From NCBI RefSeq assembly GCF_043290135.1, contig NC_134704.1:15082001-15146000 (forward strand): a DNA stretch of 64,000 nucleotides, given 5' to 3'. The position numbers and the translations under genes are program-made. The DNA is from Rhipicephalus microplus (lineage: Eukaryota; Arthropoda; Arachnida; Ixodida; Ixodidae). The notes below the pieces were generated by a model. That model did no database searches and was not told the origin of the DNA. It saw nothing but the letters and a program-made list of their open reading frames with translations. Positions 42,170-59,160 of this stretch are shown one piece after another. How positions within the stretch are numbered: position 1 is the first letter of the stretch; every line of letters starts with the position of its first letter.

Positions 42170-42245
42170 CTTTCCCCGTTGTAGAGTAGCCTACCGGGCT
42201 CAGCCGAGGTTAACATCTTTGCCTTTCTTCTCTCTCGCCCTTACA
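42170..42245 (+). repeat. LINE 3'-UTR-like motif
   Basis: The sequence ttgtagagtagcctaccggg, then gaggttaacatctttgcctt and a CT-rich tail, is a good match to the dispersed motif. Confidence 0.55.
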
Positions 42246-45200
42246 GAACTACGAAATCAGCATTCATTATCTTGCAGGCTTACGAAGAGTATATATGCAC
42301 GCATTGGGCAATGGAGCTGAAAATGGTAGCAGTGACATTCAGAGGTCGGAAGACAGAAGAATGGGTCAAGGAACAAAAAGGTGTTGTCAATATCCTAGTT
42401 GACGTCAAGCGAAAGAAATAGACCTAAGCCTGTCACGTAATGCGCAGGGCAGACAACCTGTGCTCAGTTAGAGCAACGGAATAGTTGCCAGACTATATAT
42501 ATATAAAAAAAAAACAGAGTAGAAGATGTTAGCATGTTAGGTGGAGTGGTGAAATAAAGAATTTCGCAGAGATAAAATTTTGCGAGCTCGCACCAGATAG
42601 GGTAAGTTGGAGATAGCTGAGAGAGACTTTCGTATAGACGACCTAAATAGGCTGGAAGTGATGATGATGGCGAGCGGTAATTATTTTTAAATAAGCAGAT
42701 TTGACACCGCAGGTGGAGATTTCATCAAGAGCATTAACTAACTACGACAGAAAGTGAGGTGCGAATATATTAAAGTGGTTCGCACTGACGGAGGCATCAA
42801 AGTTTTAATTAGTTTTTTAATTGTCGTCACATTAAGTGCAATTTCTTGATGTCTTAGTGTGTACTTCTCCAATCATTGGCGCCGATTCTTTCAGTAGGTA
42901 ATTTCAAGTTACGCTACTCTGAGCGTTTCGGTCTTTTTTAACATCCCAATGATGTGCCTCTTATGTTAGTGCCAGCAAAATGCAGTGGCAGTACCCTTTT
43001 TTAGGATAGCGATAAGCCGCTGGTAATCACTAAGCTGTGCCAGTCAAAGGCGGTCGTACCAATCTAAATTTTACTGTAAGTTTTCTTCTCGTGATCAGTG
43101 TCCCTTGTAGGTAATCGAAACGAGCTTTCGCATATATTCTAGAGACTGACTGCTAATATACGCATTGCAGTTGCAAATGTGGTTTAGACCATTACAATAC
43201 TGCCGCCTTTACTGACATCTCGCCAGACGCGACTTCACAACTCGCAACCGATATGAAACATGCGAGAGTTTGCGCACGTGTAAGCGTATACAGTTTCAGG
43301 ACACCAGGAAGCACAGTGCACTTGAGCGCGATAAGACTTATCAGTGCAGCGGCGCGTCTATACAAGGAACAGCAACAGTGTTTATAACAGTAGCTTTGCG
43401 CTCAAGTGCCTATATATGCGTAACGCTGGCGTTCGTTCCCATACGAGCTTTCACGTCAGCTGCAGGAGACGGCAGTAATCTTTGTCGAGTGTTGAATAAA
43501 CAGTGAATGAAGTACTTAAAGTGATTTCTTCACAGTAAACACAATTTTAAGTTTGGATTTTTGCGCATCATGAGTAGAGCTTACACAATCAGTCCTTTAA
43601 TATTGCACACGCTACTCAGAACTTACTGCTTCGTGGCTGAATTTTCGCGCTGTTTTGTTTACTCCCTCCCTCTTTTTTTTTTCGGACACTCGTAAGACAT
43701 ACCTATTCAGTAGGGTGTATTTTGTTGATTGCTTTATCCAAAGCAAATTTATGTTTCGCAGTGTCGTACGGCCTGTCAAATTCTGGAGTAGCCTACACTG
43801 AATAAACCTTGCCAATCTCCTCTCGCTTATCAGTTTTCTCCATTTTCTTTCCCATTTGCGTGTTATCGATGGTATCTTCAATACACTTCACATCTAATAT
43901 TTCTAATAGGCTAAAACGACCCTGGGATCTCTGTTCTTTCCCCACTACCTCAATCTCAGTTCGTTTTATTCCCAACGTTTTGTGGCTGTCAGCTCACACG
44001 TTACCATCTGTGATTCGCTTATGTATGGTACCAGTATAGACTCAGGCTCTGGAAACCATTTCTTTTTCGTGCGCCACCTGCACCTACTCCTGTGAACGTG
44101 TAAATTTCAAAGCAACAAATCTGTTTTGAGCATATTGAGCGAGACGATCCTTCCCATCAATCATTCAATATTTATGATTGCCTGCACGTGCATTTGAGCT
44201 GTTTTGAAAGACAATACCAGGAAGTGGGAATGACGTGATAAGCTGAAGTCTCGTACTCTTGGACGATGCGAGGCACTAATTAAGTTTCAGTTCTTTTCCC
44301 ACGCTCTCATTTTCTGGCGCAATTTAAAAGCCGACGTTACGCGCGTCCCTAAGGGTCGTCCCATGATGCATCGCTGTGCCGACGAGTAACGCAATACTAC
44401 CTCTTCTCCCTTCTCTGCGTTATGGCTCGACGCTCATTAACTTCGATTTCCCGCCCTATTTCTTCACACAAATGAATCGTCTCAATCAGACCACGACGAA
44501 CATATTTCGATTATAGAAACTTCGCCCACAGGCGAAGTCTTTCTTACGCCCTGCGAGCTATACGCGCAATGCGCCACTGAGAAATTGGCCACGAAATGAA
44601 AGCGATCGCAGAACAAATGAATGGAGCGGAAACGGCCAACATTGGAAACTGCGCATCATTCATTTCTTCACACGCGCAGTCATATACAGCTCGCGCAAAA
44701 AGAAAAGGTGTCAGCGATGCTCCTTTCAATTGGCACTTGACGTGTTTCGTGCCGTCAACGGATCGCTTCCGCTCCGTCGTCAATTTCTCATACGCGCACC
44801 TGCGCGGACGATCTCGATGAAGGTGAGCGTCGCTCCGACCTCCCGGTGCAACAGTACCGGGCAGCGCTGCGGCTGCTGTGGCTCGCTTCATCCAACGATG
44901 ATTTACGCTCGTGAAGCTGTTAGCAGGTGAGGACGGTTGGGGATTGACCGGTACTTCAGTTGTTCATCGATAGCACAGGAGGCCACTCAGTTATCGAGTC
45001 AACAAGTTCGCAAGCTTAGTCGTTCTTCACTTATTTGCAAATACAATATTTTGTAAGATGGTGCATTGCTCAGGAGGTGGGGCGAGATCGTTTTATACTT
45101 GCAAAGAATGCATATGCGCATGATACTATTACATAGATCTTAATGAATATAAGCATATCTGTACAATAGAAGGTCCATGGACTGCACGTCTTGTACGTAA

Positions 45201-45476
45201 ATTTTGAAGCTAGCATTTTGCACTTTACAAAGCACCTATAATTGCCCGAAAGCTGCGGCACATTGAAGTGCAGCTATTTCACGCTCAGCTATGTTCTTAA
45301 CCACGTATTCGACCGCAAGCAAAAAAAAAAAAAAAAGGCCGTCTGACTTAAACGAGCTCGAGCTTATCTAGAAACTCGGCGGAGTTAGCACTGCGTCTAA
45401 ATGACTTGGTTGGACCTGTTCTTGTTTAATTATTTTAAGAATAACCAGTAACCACCGTAGGCAATGCGCATAACGA

Positions 45477-45478
<2 letters not shown>

Positions 45479-45563
<85 letters not shown>
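45479..45563. repeat. (AT)n microsatellite
   Basis: An uninterrupted tract of about 42 AT units. Confidence 0.98.
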
Positions 45564-45566
<3 letters not shown>

Positions 45567-47533
45567 AAAAACAAGAACTGCGCTGCGGCCGCCGGTGAAT
45601 GATCGTACGCTCTGATTTGGGCATCTGGTCAGTGCGCCGCTAACTAGACGCCTAAAGTGGACTTAGTTGTGGCTCGGGCACCGGTCGGCTTAGCGCGAAT
45701 TCGATTGACCGTTATAATTGCGGCCCGTTATGCAAATATGATATCGGGGAGTGCACTTTCTTGTTCTTTCTGGTTCCACGTACACTGACTCATTCATCAC
45801 ATAGTGCTCACCTTTTTCCTTTAGTTACGTCTGCTTCTCCTTAGCACTTTTGGTGCACGCAGGGAAGATAAGCGATACCCACCCCTGTTACACTCACAAT
45901 GTTTTATTAGTGTAGTCTTCACTATCTCTCTCCCACAAAACAATAGCAAGAGCGAGAACTGCGTTTACTTGGCCCTTCTGGGTTCTTGAGCGTCTCAGGC
46001 GATGTTTGCAGTGTCCGAGTCTATGCGGCTAATCACTGATACACGACATGTGCACAGCACTGCTGTACTAATTTGGTGAAATCACTGACAACAAAGGTAC
46101 TTGAGTCACGACGATTTCTTGTGGTATACTGTTACAATTCGCGGATATTCTTATTGTCTCAACGTCTCTAAGGTGTCCCCCCCCCCCCCCAAAAAAAAAG
46201 TGGGAAGTGTCATGGAAGCCAAACGCATGACATCGCACCCTGTGCTATAGCGATGCCATGCGTGTGCTGAGTAAATCAAGCTTCGATTTGGTCTCAAAGA
46301 TTTTAGCTACGAAGCGTGGAGTCCTGGGTTCCGATTAAGGGTTTTAGGTTCTGAGTCCTACCATGGAAAGATATATTGTTTATTTTATATTTTATTTACT
46401 GCGATGATCATCTTGTGTGACGGGGGGACAGATGGAAGGACAGTTTTTTGTTTTAGTTGGCATCTAAATGCTTATGTTGCAAAACATACTGTGCGTTCTC
46501 CGGTATTCACAAGAGAACCAAAATTATTGACCGTCTCCCCGAAGGGAACCGTGATGGGATGTGAAGCAGCAGCGGTGCGCACGGCGTTGACCGTTGAAAC
46601 GGGCGTTGACGCGGGTGCTGGAAAAACGGTTTGAAGCGAAACTCGGTGTAGCCTTTGCTCGAGTAAACGTTTCCTTGAAAGGCTAAGACACGGGAGGCGG
46701 GTTGGATTTCGTGTAAGCTTCATCGCAGATAAACGAGCCGAAAGAGTGTTTCCACTCAACGTGCGGTCGAGTGTTGCAGGTGGTGGAGAGGGTGAATCTA
46801 GAGATGTGTTGCGAGCGGGCGGAGGAGCAACACCAACTAGGTGAGTTGGGAGGAGTCGGCAGCTGTTGCGGGTGAGCGAGAGTGTGACGTCAACGAGCAG
46901 TTTCGACTTGGCCTACTTGGCATTGCTCCAACAACTGCGGCGGGGGGAACGCGGTGCGGTCCGTTGGTGAGGACACACGGACAGACAGTGTTACACAGAC
47001 TAGTGAGAGAGCTGCTTCGCATATAAATAAATCAAAAAAGAAAAGAAAACAAAGTCAAGCTGGTTATTGAATATGTGGTGAGGTCAAGGCACTGGGTCAA
47101 TAGTGACTCTTCGGCAATATGCATGACTAACATGCGCGACACTTATGGAAAATGACGAGACAGCGCCTGTTACGACGCTCGTCGGAAGTATAGAGGAGAA
47201 AAGCAGAAGCGGCGCAAAGCACTGCCGTCAGGGTCACCGCGACTTAGCCTCCGGGGTCAAGGCGCTCCATCAAGCGACTCCCATTCAACAACCCTGTCTC
47301 AGCGTCGCATGTGCTGCCGCTTACGCCTACTCTCTCTCTCTCTCTCTCTCTCCCTTCACTCTCTTTATTTTGTTTTTATGTACCCATGCAGCACAGACAT
47401 AAACTAGTTGCGTGCAGCTCCCAGTTTAACTCGGACGCGAAATACACGTTCTACGAACGCGCCGAATGGTATAAGCTTTCTCCGGACTCGCTCACTGGAT
47501 TCCGTGCCGACCGGTTGTGCCCTCGCGATCTCC

Positions 47534-47654
47534 GACGACAGTGCAGCTCTGGCTGACTGGGTTGGTCCTACGCCACCTCCTGACGCCGGCCCCCGACGAC
47601 GACGACAGCGTAGCTCTGGCCGACTGTATTAGCCCTACGCCATCTCCTCTTGCC
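47534..47654 (+). repeat. Two-copy tandem duplication, period 67 bp
   Basis: A unit starting gacgacagtgcagctctggc (47534) recurs as gacgacagcgtagctctggc (47601), and each continues through a similar stretch with cctacgcca. It lies left of the LINE and may belong to an older repeat that the LINE entered. Confidence 0.7.
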
Positions 47655-47764
47655 GACAAGAGCCCTCGCAAGTGGTACCCCGTCCTTGGACTCCTGTGAC
47701 TGTGTTTCATCTTTCATATATTCTCTTTACTTCCGTCGTTGCTCCCTGTCCCTGCGCATCTCTC

Positions 47765-47775
47765 TCTCTATATAT
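47765..47775. repeat. Target-site duplication of the LINE, left copy
   Basis: The 11 bp tctctatatat abut the LINE 3' end (catcatcatc...). They are identical to 50960-50970. The sequence is low in complexity, which weakens the call a little. Confidence 0.7.
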
Positions 47776-47795
47776 CATCATCATCATCAGCCTGA

Positions 47796-50022
47796 CTACG
47801 TCCACTGCAGGACAAAGGCCTCTCCCATGTTCCGCCAGTTAACCCGGTCCTGTGCTTGCTGCTGCCAATTTATACCCGCAAACTTCTTAATCTCATCTGC
47901 CCACCTAACCTTCTGTCTCCCCCTAACCCGCTTCCCTTCTCTGGGAATCCAGTCAGTTACCCTTAATGACCAGCGGTTATCCTGTCTACGCGCTACATGC
48001 CCTGCCCATGTCCATTTCTTCATCTTGATTTCAGCTATGATATCCTTAACCCCCGTTTGTTCCCTAATCCACTCTGCTCTCTTCTTGTCTCTTAAGGTTA
48101 CACCTACCATTTTTCTTTCCATTGCTCGCTGCGTCGTCCTCAATTTAAGCTGAACCCTCTTTGTAAGTCTCCAGGTTTCTGCTCCGTAGCTAAGTACCGG
48201 CAAGATACAGCTGTTATATACCTTCCTCTTGAGGGATAGTGGCAATCTACCTGTCATAATTTGAGAGTGCTTGCCGAATGTGCTCCACCCCATTCTTATT
48301 CTTCTAGTTACTTCAATCTCGTGGTTCGGCTCTGCGGTTATTACCTGCCCTAAGTAGACATTGTCTTTTACAACTTCAAGTGCACTATTACCTATCTCGA
48401 AGCGCTGCTCCTTGCCGAGGTTGTTGTACATTACTTTCGTTTTCTGCAGATTAATTTTAAGACCCACCTTTCTGCTCTCCTTGTCTAACTCCGTAATCAT
48501 GAGTTGCAATTCGTCCCCCGAGTTACTCAGCAATGCAATGTCATCGGCGAAGCGCAGGTTACTAAGGTATTCTCCATTGACTCTTATCCCTAACTGCTCC
48601 CATTCTAGGCTTCTGAAAACCTCGTGTAAGCACGCGGTAAATAGCATTGGGGAAATTGTGTCCCCCTGCCTTACACCCTTCTTGATTGGTATTCTGTTGC
48701 TTTCTTTATGAAGCACTATGGTAGCAGTTGATCCCCTGTAGATTTCTTCCAGAATGTTTATATATACTTCATCTACGCCCTGATTCCGCAGTGTTTGCAT
48801 GACGGCTGATATTTCTACTGAATCAAACGCCTTCTCGTAATCTATGAAGGCTATGTATAGTGGTTGGTTATACTCTGAGCATTTCTCTATTACCTGATTG
48901 ATAGTATGAATGTGGTCAATTGTTGAGTAGCCTGTTCGAAATCCTGCTTGTTCCTTTGGTTGATTGAATTCTAATGTTTTCTTTACTCTGTTAGCAATTA
49001 CCTTTGTAAATAGCTTGTATACTACAGAGAGCAAGCTGATCGGCCTGTAATTCTTCAAGTCCTTGTCATCTCCTTTCTTATGTATTAAGATGATGTTAGC
49101 GTTCTTCCAAGACTCTGGTACTCTTCCCGTCAGGAGACACCTCGTAAACAGGGTGGCTAGTTTTTCTAACACAATCTGTCCTCCATCTTTCAGCAAATCT
49201 GATGTTACCTGATCCTCACCGGCAGCTTTGCCCCTTTGCATGCTCTCCAAAGCTTTTCTGACTTCTTCTATCATTACTGGTGGGGTGTAATCTGGGTTAC
49301 TGCTAGTTCTTATAGTATTAAGGTCGTGGTTTTCTCGGCTACTGTACAGATCTCTGTAAAACTCCTCCGCTATTTTAACTATCCTATCCATATTGGTAGT
49401 TATTTTGCCTTCTTTGTCCCTTAGTGCATACATCCGACTTTTGCCTATCCCAAGTTTCCTCTTCAATGCTTTGACACTTCCTCCGTTTTTCAGAGCGTGT
49501 TCAATTCTCTCCATGTTATACCTTCTTACATCGCATACCTTACGTCTATTAATCAACTTCGAAAGCTCTGCCAGTTCTATTTTGTCTGTTGTACTTGACA
49601 CTTTCATGATTTGACGCTTCTTAATTAGGTTCTTCGTTTCTTGGGAAAGCTTGCCAGTGTCCTGTCTAACTACTCGGCCTCCAACTTCCACTGCACACTC
49701 CGTAATGATACTCGTTAGATTATCATTCATTGTATCTACGCTAAGGTTGGTTTCCTCACTAAGAGCCGAGTACCTGTTCTGCAGCGACACTCTGAATTCC
49801 TGTACTTTCCCTCTCAGTGATAGCTCATTGATTGGCTTCTTGCGTATCAGTTTATGTCGTTCCTTCTTCAAGTCTAGGCGAATTCGAGACCGTACCATTC
49901 TATGGTCACTGCATCGTACCTTGCCAATCACTTCCACATCCTTAACGATTCCAGGGTGTGCACTCATTATAAAGTCTATTTCGTTCTTATTTTCGCCATT
50001 AGGGCTCCTCCATGTCCACTTG
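47796..50022 (-). CDS. LINE ORF, 3' portion: endonuclease end plus reverse transcriptase
   Basis: About 740 LINE codons are open to a TAG stop at 47796-47798. Numbering along the open frame that starts at 50162, residues 1-47 come from junction sequence. Residues 48-90 are the end of the apurinic-type endonuclease (KWTWRSPNGE, NEIDFIMS, and the SDH catalytic-histidine motif at 85-87). The reverse transcriptase follows: NYRPISLL at 371-378, IDYEKAFDS with the first catalytic Asp at 440-448, RQGD at 498-501 and FADD at 538-541. The C-terminal region has WTWAGHVARR at 717-726 and GRQKVRW at 748-754. All core catalytic motifs are present and no stop or frameshift interrupts the domain. It cannot make a full protein because the start of the endonuclease is inverted. 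Tick genome annotation often gives such ORFs host-like names; this is a transposon gene. Confidence 0.93.
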
Positions 50023-50027
50023 CGAGC

Positions 50028-50160
50028 AGCGATGGCGTAGTGGTTAGAGCATCCGCCTCGCATGCAAGAGGTCCGTGGTTCAAATCCCGGTACCGCGCAG
50101 TTCCCAACCGGATTAAAAAAAAACAACAACAAAAAAAAATCCGCGTGTTGATGGAACTGC
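50028..50160 (+). repeat. tRNA-like module at the LINE inversion junction
   Basis: This is a tRNA-like stretch with a pol III A-box-like motif (tggcgtagtgg, 50033-50043) and a B box (ggttcaaatcc, 50077-50087), followed by an A-rich linker (50115-50139). It continues directly into the LINE 5' region. It sits at the junction of the inverted 5' half and the 3' half, so it is the 5'-most sequence of the inverted piece. I recall this head next to the same LINE 5' region in other tick sequences, but cannot verify that here. It is either the 5' end of the LINE or a SINE fused to it. The anticodon arm pairs poorly, so it is not a functional tRNA. Confidence 0.65.
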
Positions 50161-50268
50161 ATTAGGAGGCCTGGGGTGCGGCTTCACCGGCAAACACCGC
50201 CGAGAACGCACTCCCTCACCAGAGAAGGATTGGCCACCCTGGTGCAGTATCTGGCCACTACCTCCCAC

Positions 50269-50961
50269 ATGCTTACGTCAAATAACTCACGGCCCTCAGT
50301 CCCCAGCAGCTGCGAAGCAACTGACCACGGCGGCGGTCAGATCTGCAACGCAGCAGAGGGTGCTAAGAATCTCTGGATCCGGACAGGCCGCCATTGGAAC
50401 CTGAACTTGGCAACGTTTAACGCTAGAACCTTATCTAGTGAGGGAAGTCTAGCTGTACTATTCGAGGAGCTAGAGGGTGTTAAATGGGATATAATAGGGC
50501 TCAGTGAGGTTAGGAGGACAGATGAGGCCTATACGGTGCTACAGAATGGGCACGTCCTTTGCTACAGGGGCTTGGCAGACAGAAGAGAACTGGGAGTGGG
50601 GTTCCTAATTCACAGAAACATAGCTGGCAACATAGAGGAATACTATAGCATTAATGAAAGGGTGGCAGGTATCGTAATTAAACTTAATAAAAGATACAAA
50701 ATGAAGGTAGTACAGGCTTACGCGCCTACATCCAGCCATGATGACGCTTCAGTTGAAAGCTTCTATGAAGACGTGGAATCGGCAATGAGTAAGGTAAAAA
50801 CACAGTATACTATGGTGGTGGGCGACTTTAATGCAAAGGTAGGGAAGAAGCAGGCTGGAGACCAGGCAGTAGGAGATTATGGCATCGGTACTAGAAACGC
50901 CAGAGGAGAGCTACTAGTAGAATTCGCAGAACGCAATAATTTACGGATTTTGAATACCTTC
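50269..50961 (+). CDS. LINE ORF, inverted 5' portion: endonuclease N-terminus
   Basis: This is the N-terminal part of the LINE endonuclease (exonuclease/endonuclease/phosphatase fold), inverted relative to its reverse transcriptase. The frame is open from 50176, but the first in-frame ATG with LINE-like sequence after it is at 50269, so I take that start. Motifs in order are LATFNARTL (metal-site Asn), GLSEVRRTD (catalytic Glu), VVQAYAPT, and VVGDFNAKVG (catalytic Asp/Asn). It ends at NNLRILNTF, where the sequence enters the flanking tctctatatat repeat; the residues after this point (SIYIYT...) are not LINE. The missing endonuclease end is on the minus strand from about 50022 leftward. No internal stop or frameshift is present, matching the intact reverse transcriptase. 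Confidence 0.9.
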
Positions 50962-50970
50962 TCTATATAT
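50960..50970. repeat. Target-site duplication of the LINE, right copy
   Basis: This copy of tctctatatat begins where the inverted endonuclease frame leaves LINE sequence (LNTF). It matches 47765-47775. Confidence 0.7.
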
Positions 50971-51401
50971 ATATATACCTTTAATCTTTCCTTGTAATCC
51001 CTCCTTACTCCCATCCCTTGTGAGCTACTGTTAGGTGTCGCTCCAGATACAAACAGTTACGGGGCTCACTTTTCTCTTATTTTCCCTTTTATAACCACAT
51101 AGTAAGCTTTCTCCGAGTTATGGATGACAGACGTCGCAATCGAGGACAAAGAAAGCGTGTTCGGATACGATATGAAGCTCACTTTGAGTAAAGTGACACA
51201 GAAAAGTGCACATGAAAAGATGCGAAAATTTGAGAAATCTTAAAATTGGCGTGTACTTTTGGCCAGCTCTACCTTTTGCCTTACTGTATCTTTTGAGACA
51301 AGAACAAAAAAAAATATGATGGAGTAAGCCTGGTGTTTTTTGGGGCCACTTCCCAAGATCCACATGGCTACCTGGACGCTAAACTTCGTCTGCGGTGACA
51401 G

Positions 51402-51622
51402 AATAATAATTGATGGGGTTTAACGACCCAAAACCACGATGCGATTACGAGAGTAGTGGAGGGGTCAGGAAATTTTAACCATCTGGGGTTTCTCAACGTG
51501 CACCTAAACCTACCTCGAGTCTTTTCGCCTCCATCGAGAATGCGGCTACTGCGGCGGGGACTCGATTCCACGACCTGGGAATTAGTACTCGAGCACCACA
51601 ACCACTAGACCACCATTGCGGG
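51402..51622 (-). mobile_element. Degraded Ruka-type SINE, minus strand
   Basis: On the plus strand it runs from an aataataat tail through ggggtttaacgacccaaaac, agtggaggggtcaggaaatt and a tRNA-like head ending near accaccattgcggg. It is clearly diverged from the young copies. Confidence 0.8.
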
Positions 51623-51782
51623 TAGCTGCTATAGCATCTTGTATAGCTGAATCACTTGGTTTAACATTACTGCCACAGAGCATGTAGCTATAGGCGTGTT
51701 CAGTGCTGTCAGAGCGCCCTATTCCGTCCACAAGCACGTGCCAGGTAGCTTTCTCTCGTTTGCGAGAGAAGCAAGACAAAGT

Positions 51783-52471
51783 CTGATACCCGTGCCACAC
51801 GGGCAGAAAAAATGGCATTTACCCCCGAATGCCTTCAGATTTATTGCCATTCGCGCGGTGCCACACGAGCGAACAAAATGACATTTATCCGAATGCCATT
51901 CGAATGCCATTCGCCACCAACTGCCTTCGCCAGAACTCAGTTGACTGAGAAATGCCTACTCTCGACGACACAGCTCGCGAAGTGCGATTTACCTGAAAGT
52001 GTATAAAACAAATCACATTGAGCTAAAAATAAAATTTTCTGTCTTTTATTTGCTCTTAAGTCTTAAAAAGATGCTTTGAACGTTATACGAAGAAAATAAA
52101 GTATTGATAATGAAACGCTTGTCAATTTTAGTGTCTATTTACGCTGTGGATCTGACTAGTGTTGGCTTAGGTTGCTACGGTCGGCTGCAACGTTGTAAAA
52201 CAAAGCAAGAAACTAAAACTTAGGACAGCGTAATACGCTTATTTCTACATTTGATGATTATCTGATGTGTATGAAGCTTGTAAATGCTTCTTAATTTTTT
52301 TTATTGCTATTCACTCAATGCTCACTTGGAAGGTGCTGTGGTCGGCATCATCAAGTCAAATGTCATTCGCTTTGGACGTGTAGCAGCGCCGGCGAAAACG
52401 AATGTCATTCGGGAACTGAAGGCCTTCGCCACCAAATGTCATTTTCTATGTCCGTGTGGCACGGGTATGAG
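51783..52471. mobile_element. Non-autonomous DNA transposon with 5'-CTSATACCCGTG ends
   Basis: The left end, ctgatacccgtgccacacgg, matches the reverse complement of the right end, ctcatacccgtgccacacgg. Similarity continues through aaaatg-catt and the gaatgcc / ccttcag region. A subterminal copy of the same motif (ggtgccacacgagcgaac) lies at about 51860. The interior is AT-rich and has no transposase. No target duplication was identified. Confidence 0.75.
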
Positions 52472-57820
<5,349 letters not shown>

Positions 57821-58954
57821 AAGTATGAGATTAACAAAGTTCGCATGTACGACGTAGCAGCAGAAAGCACAGTACCGGGTCGATTGGCAGATCAAGGGAG
57901 AGGCCTTCGCCCTGCAGTGGGCGGAGTCTGGCTGATGATGATGACGATTATGATGATGATGACTTGCAAAGGATGTCTTAAGAATGAGGGGTAATTGTCA
58001 ATTCCACGATTACTGTAATAATTACATGATGCATGGTTGTCGTTGAAGTATACGCTAAGCAGCAATGAAAACCCGTTCGTGTGATGAAGGTTTGCGTGGT
58101 GCATTCCGCACAGCGAACCTCCAGGCCATGGATGGTTCGGTTTTCCCTCTCAGCAAACAGCGCTAATATTTGTCGGCGTATCGAAAAAATAACACTAAAT
58201 GACCCTAAGCTTCATCGCTTCCTACAATTGCTTTTACTTGTCCCTATAGTTGTGCATATTCGGTGCCGTACAAAAATAATCAAGCCTGACTTGTACGATG
58301 GTGAAAGGCCGCATATATATAAGATGTCGCACATGGATTGCTCAGCATAACATGCTGTTCTACGGTTTTGTTTTGAAAGAAAAAGTGATTTAAAACAGCC
58401 AACTTTAGTGGGTACACAAAAGTATGTAATGATCTCAACATATATATACATAAACCCATGTGAGCCTTATTTTTACAAGGCGTCCATTTCAAGGTTCTCC
58501 GAGAAGATCGAGACGTCCAACTTTTCTCCAGTTTCACGCCTCTTCGTAGTGTCCTGATAATATTATCGCGTCGGGTCAGCAAACTTCGCAGTCCAAGACA
58601 TGCGTGTTATATACCTATAGGCTCTGAAGGGACAGGCAGTTGTCTGCATCTTGTTTATGCAGCGGAACGCGTGCCAGGAACGAAGACAGGACGTGTAAAC
58701 ATCTACAGAGCCGATAGCGAGACCAAGGGGATCCACTGTTTTCTCGTCGCGCCAGACAGCTGGGCGACGCAACTGGGCCCTCATAACCTTGGCCGTTGTG
58801 ACGACGGCAACGCCTGCTTCGCGTGCGCGCTCTGCACGCGGAGATCTCGGCGAGTTGGTGAATGCGAAAACACGACAAGAAGGGGTTCAGCATGCAGGAC
58901 GATGAACCGGACTGTGACAGGTCGTTCTGTTTTAAACGCCCTGGAAAGCCATAC

Positions 58955-59160
58955 TTCCAGTTAACCCGAAGGTCACGTGATCGAATGCAGGCCTCGGCAG
59001 CAACATTTCGATGAAGGCGAAATGCTTAGAGAAACATGTGCTTAGATTTAGGTGTGCGTTGAAGGACCCCATGAGGTTGCCGGAATTTTCGGAGCACTCC
59101 ACAACGGCGTCTCACATAATTGCAATGGATTGGCTTCGGGACGTGAAACCTCATAAATGA
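58955..59160 (+). mobile_element. Degraded Ruka-type SINE
   Basis: Parts seen are cacgtgatcgaatgcaggcc (B-box region), gatgaaggcgaaatg, gtgcttagatttaggtg, cactccacaacggcgtctca and cttcgggacgtgaaacctca. Divergence is high throughout. Confidence 0.7.

Larger units (their letters stand above)
47776..50960 (-). mobile_element. RTE-like LINE with 5' inversion (twin-primed copy)
   Basis: This is a non-LTR retrotransposon of the endonuclease-reverse transcriptase type. The 3' portion (about 47776-50022) reads on the minus strand: end of the endonuclease, reverse transcriptase, a C-terminal GHVARR--NRW / RGRQKVRW region, then a 3' end with (TGA)n-type repeats. The 5' portion (about 50030-50960) is inverted: tRNA-like head, 5' region, start of the endonuclease. 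The plus-strand piece stops at endonuclease residues RILNTF and the minus-strand piece resumes at RKWTWRSPNG, so the two nearly abut in an intact element. An 11-bp direct repeat, tctctatatat, flanks the whole unit at 47765-47775 and 50960-50970. The long intact frame suggests a recent insertion. The RTE assignment rests on domain order, C-terminal motif and trinucleotide tail; another clade is possible. Confidence 0.88.

Noticed and set aside
43793..44039. Conserved frame on one or both strands
   Set aside because: A 60-codon minus frame and a 76-codon plus frame overlap, but neither has a domain, splice support or neighbouring repeat that I can name.
47650..48153. 167-codon plus-strand frame, and similar plus-strand frames to 50165
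   Set aside because: They are antisense shadows of the LINE reverse transcriptase.
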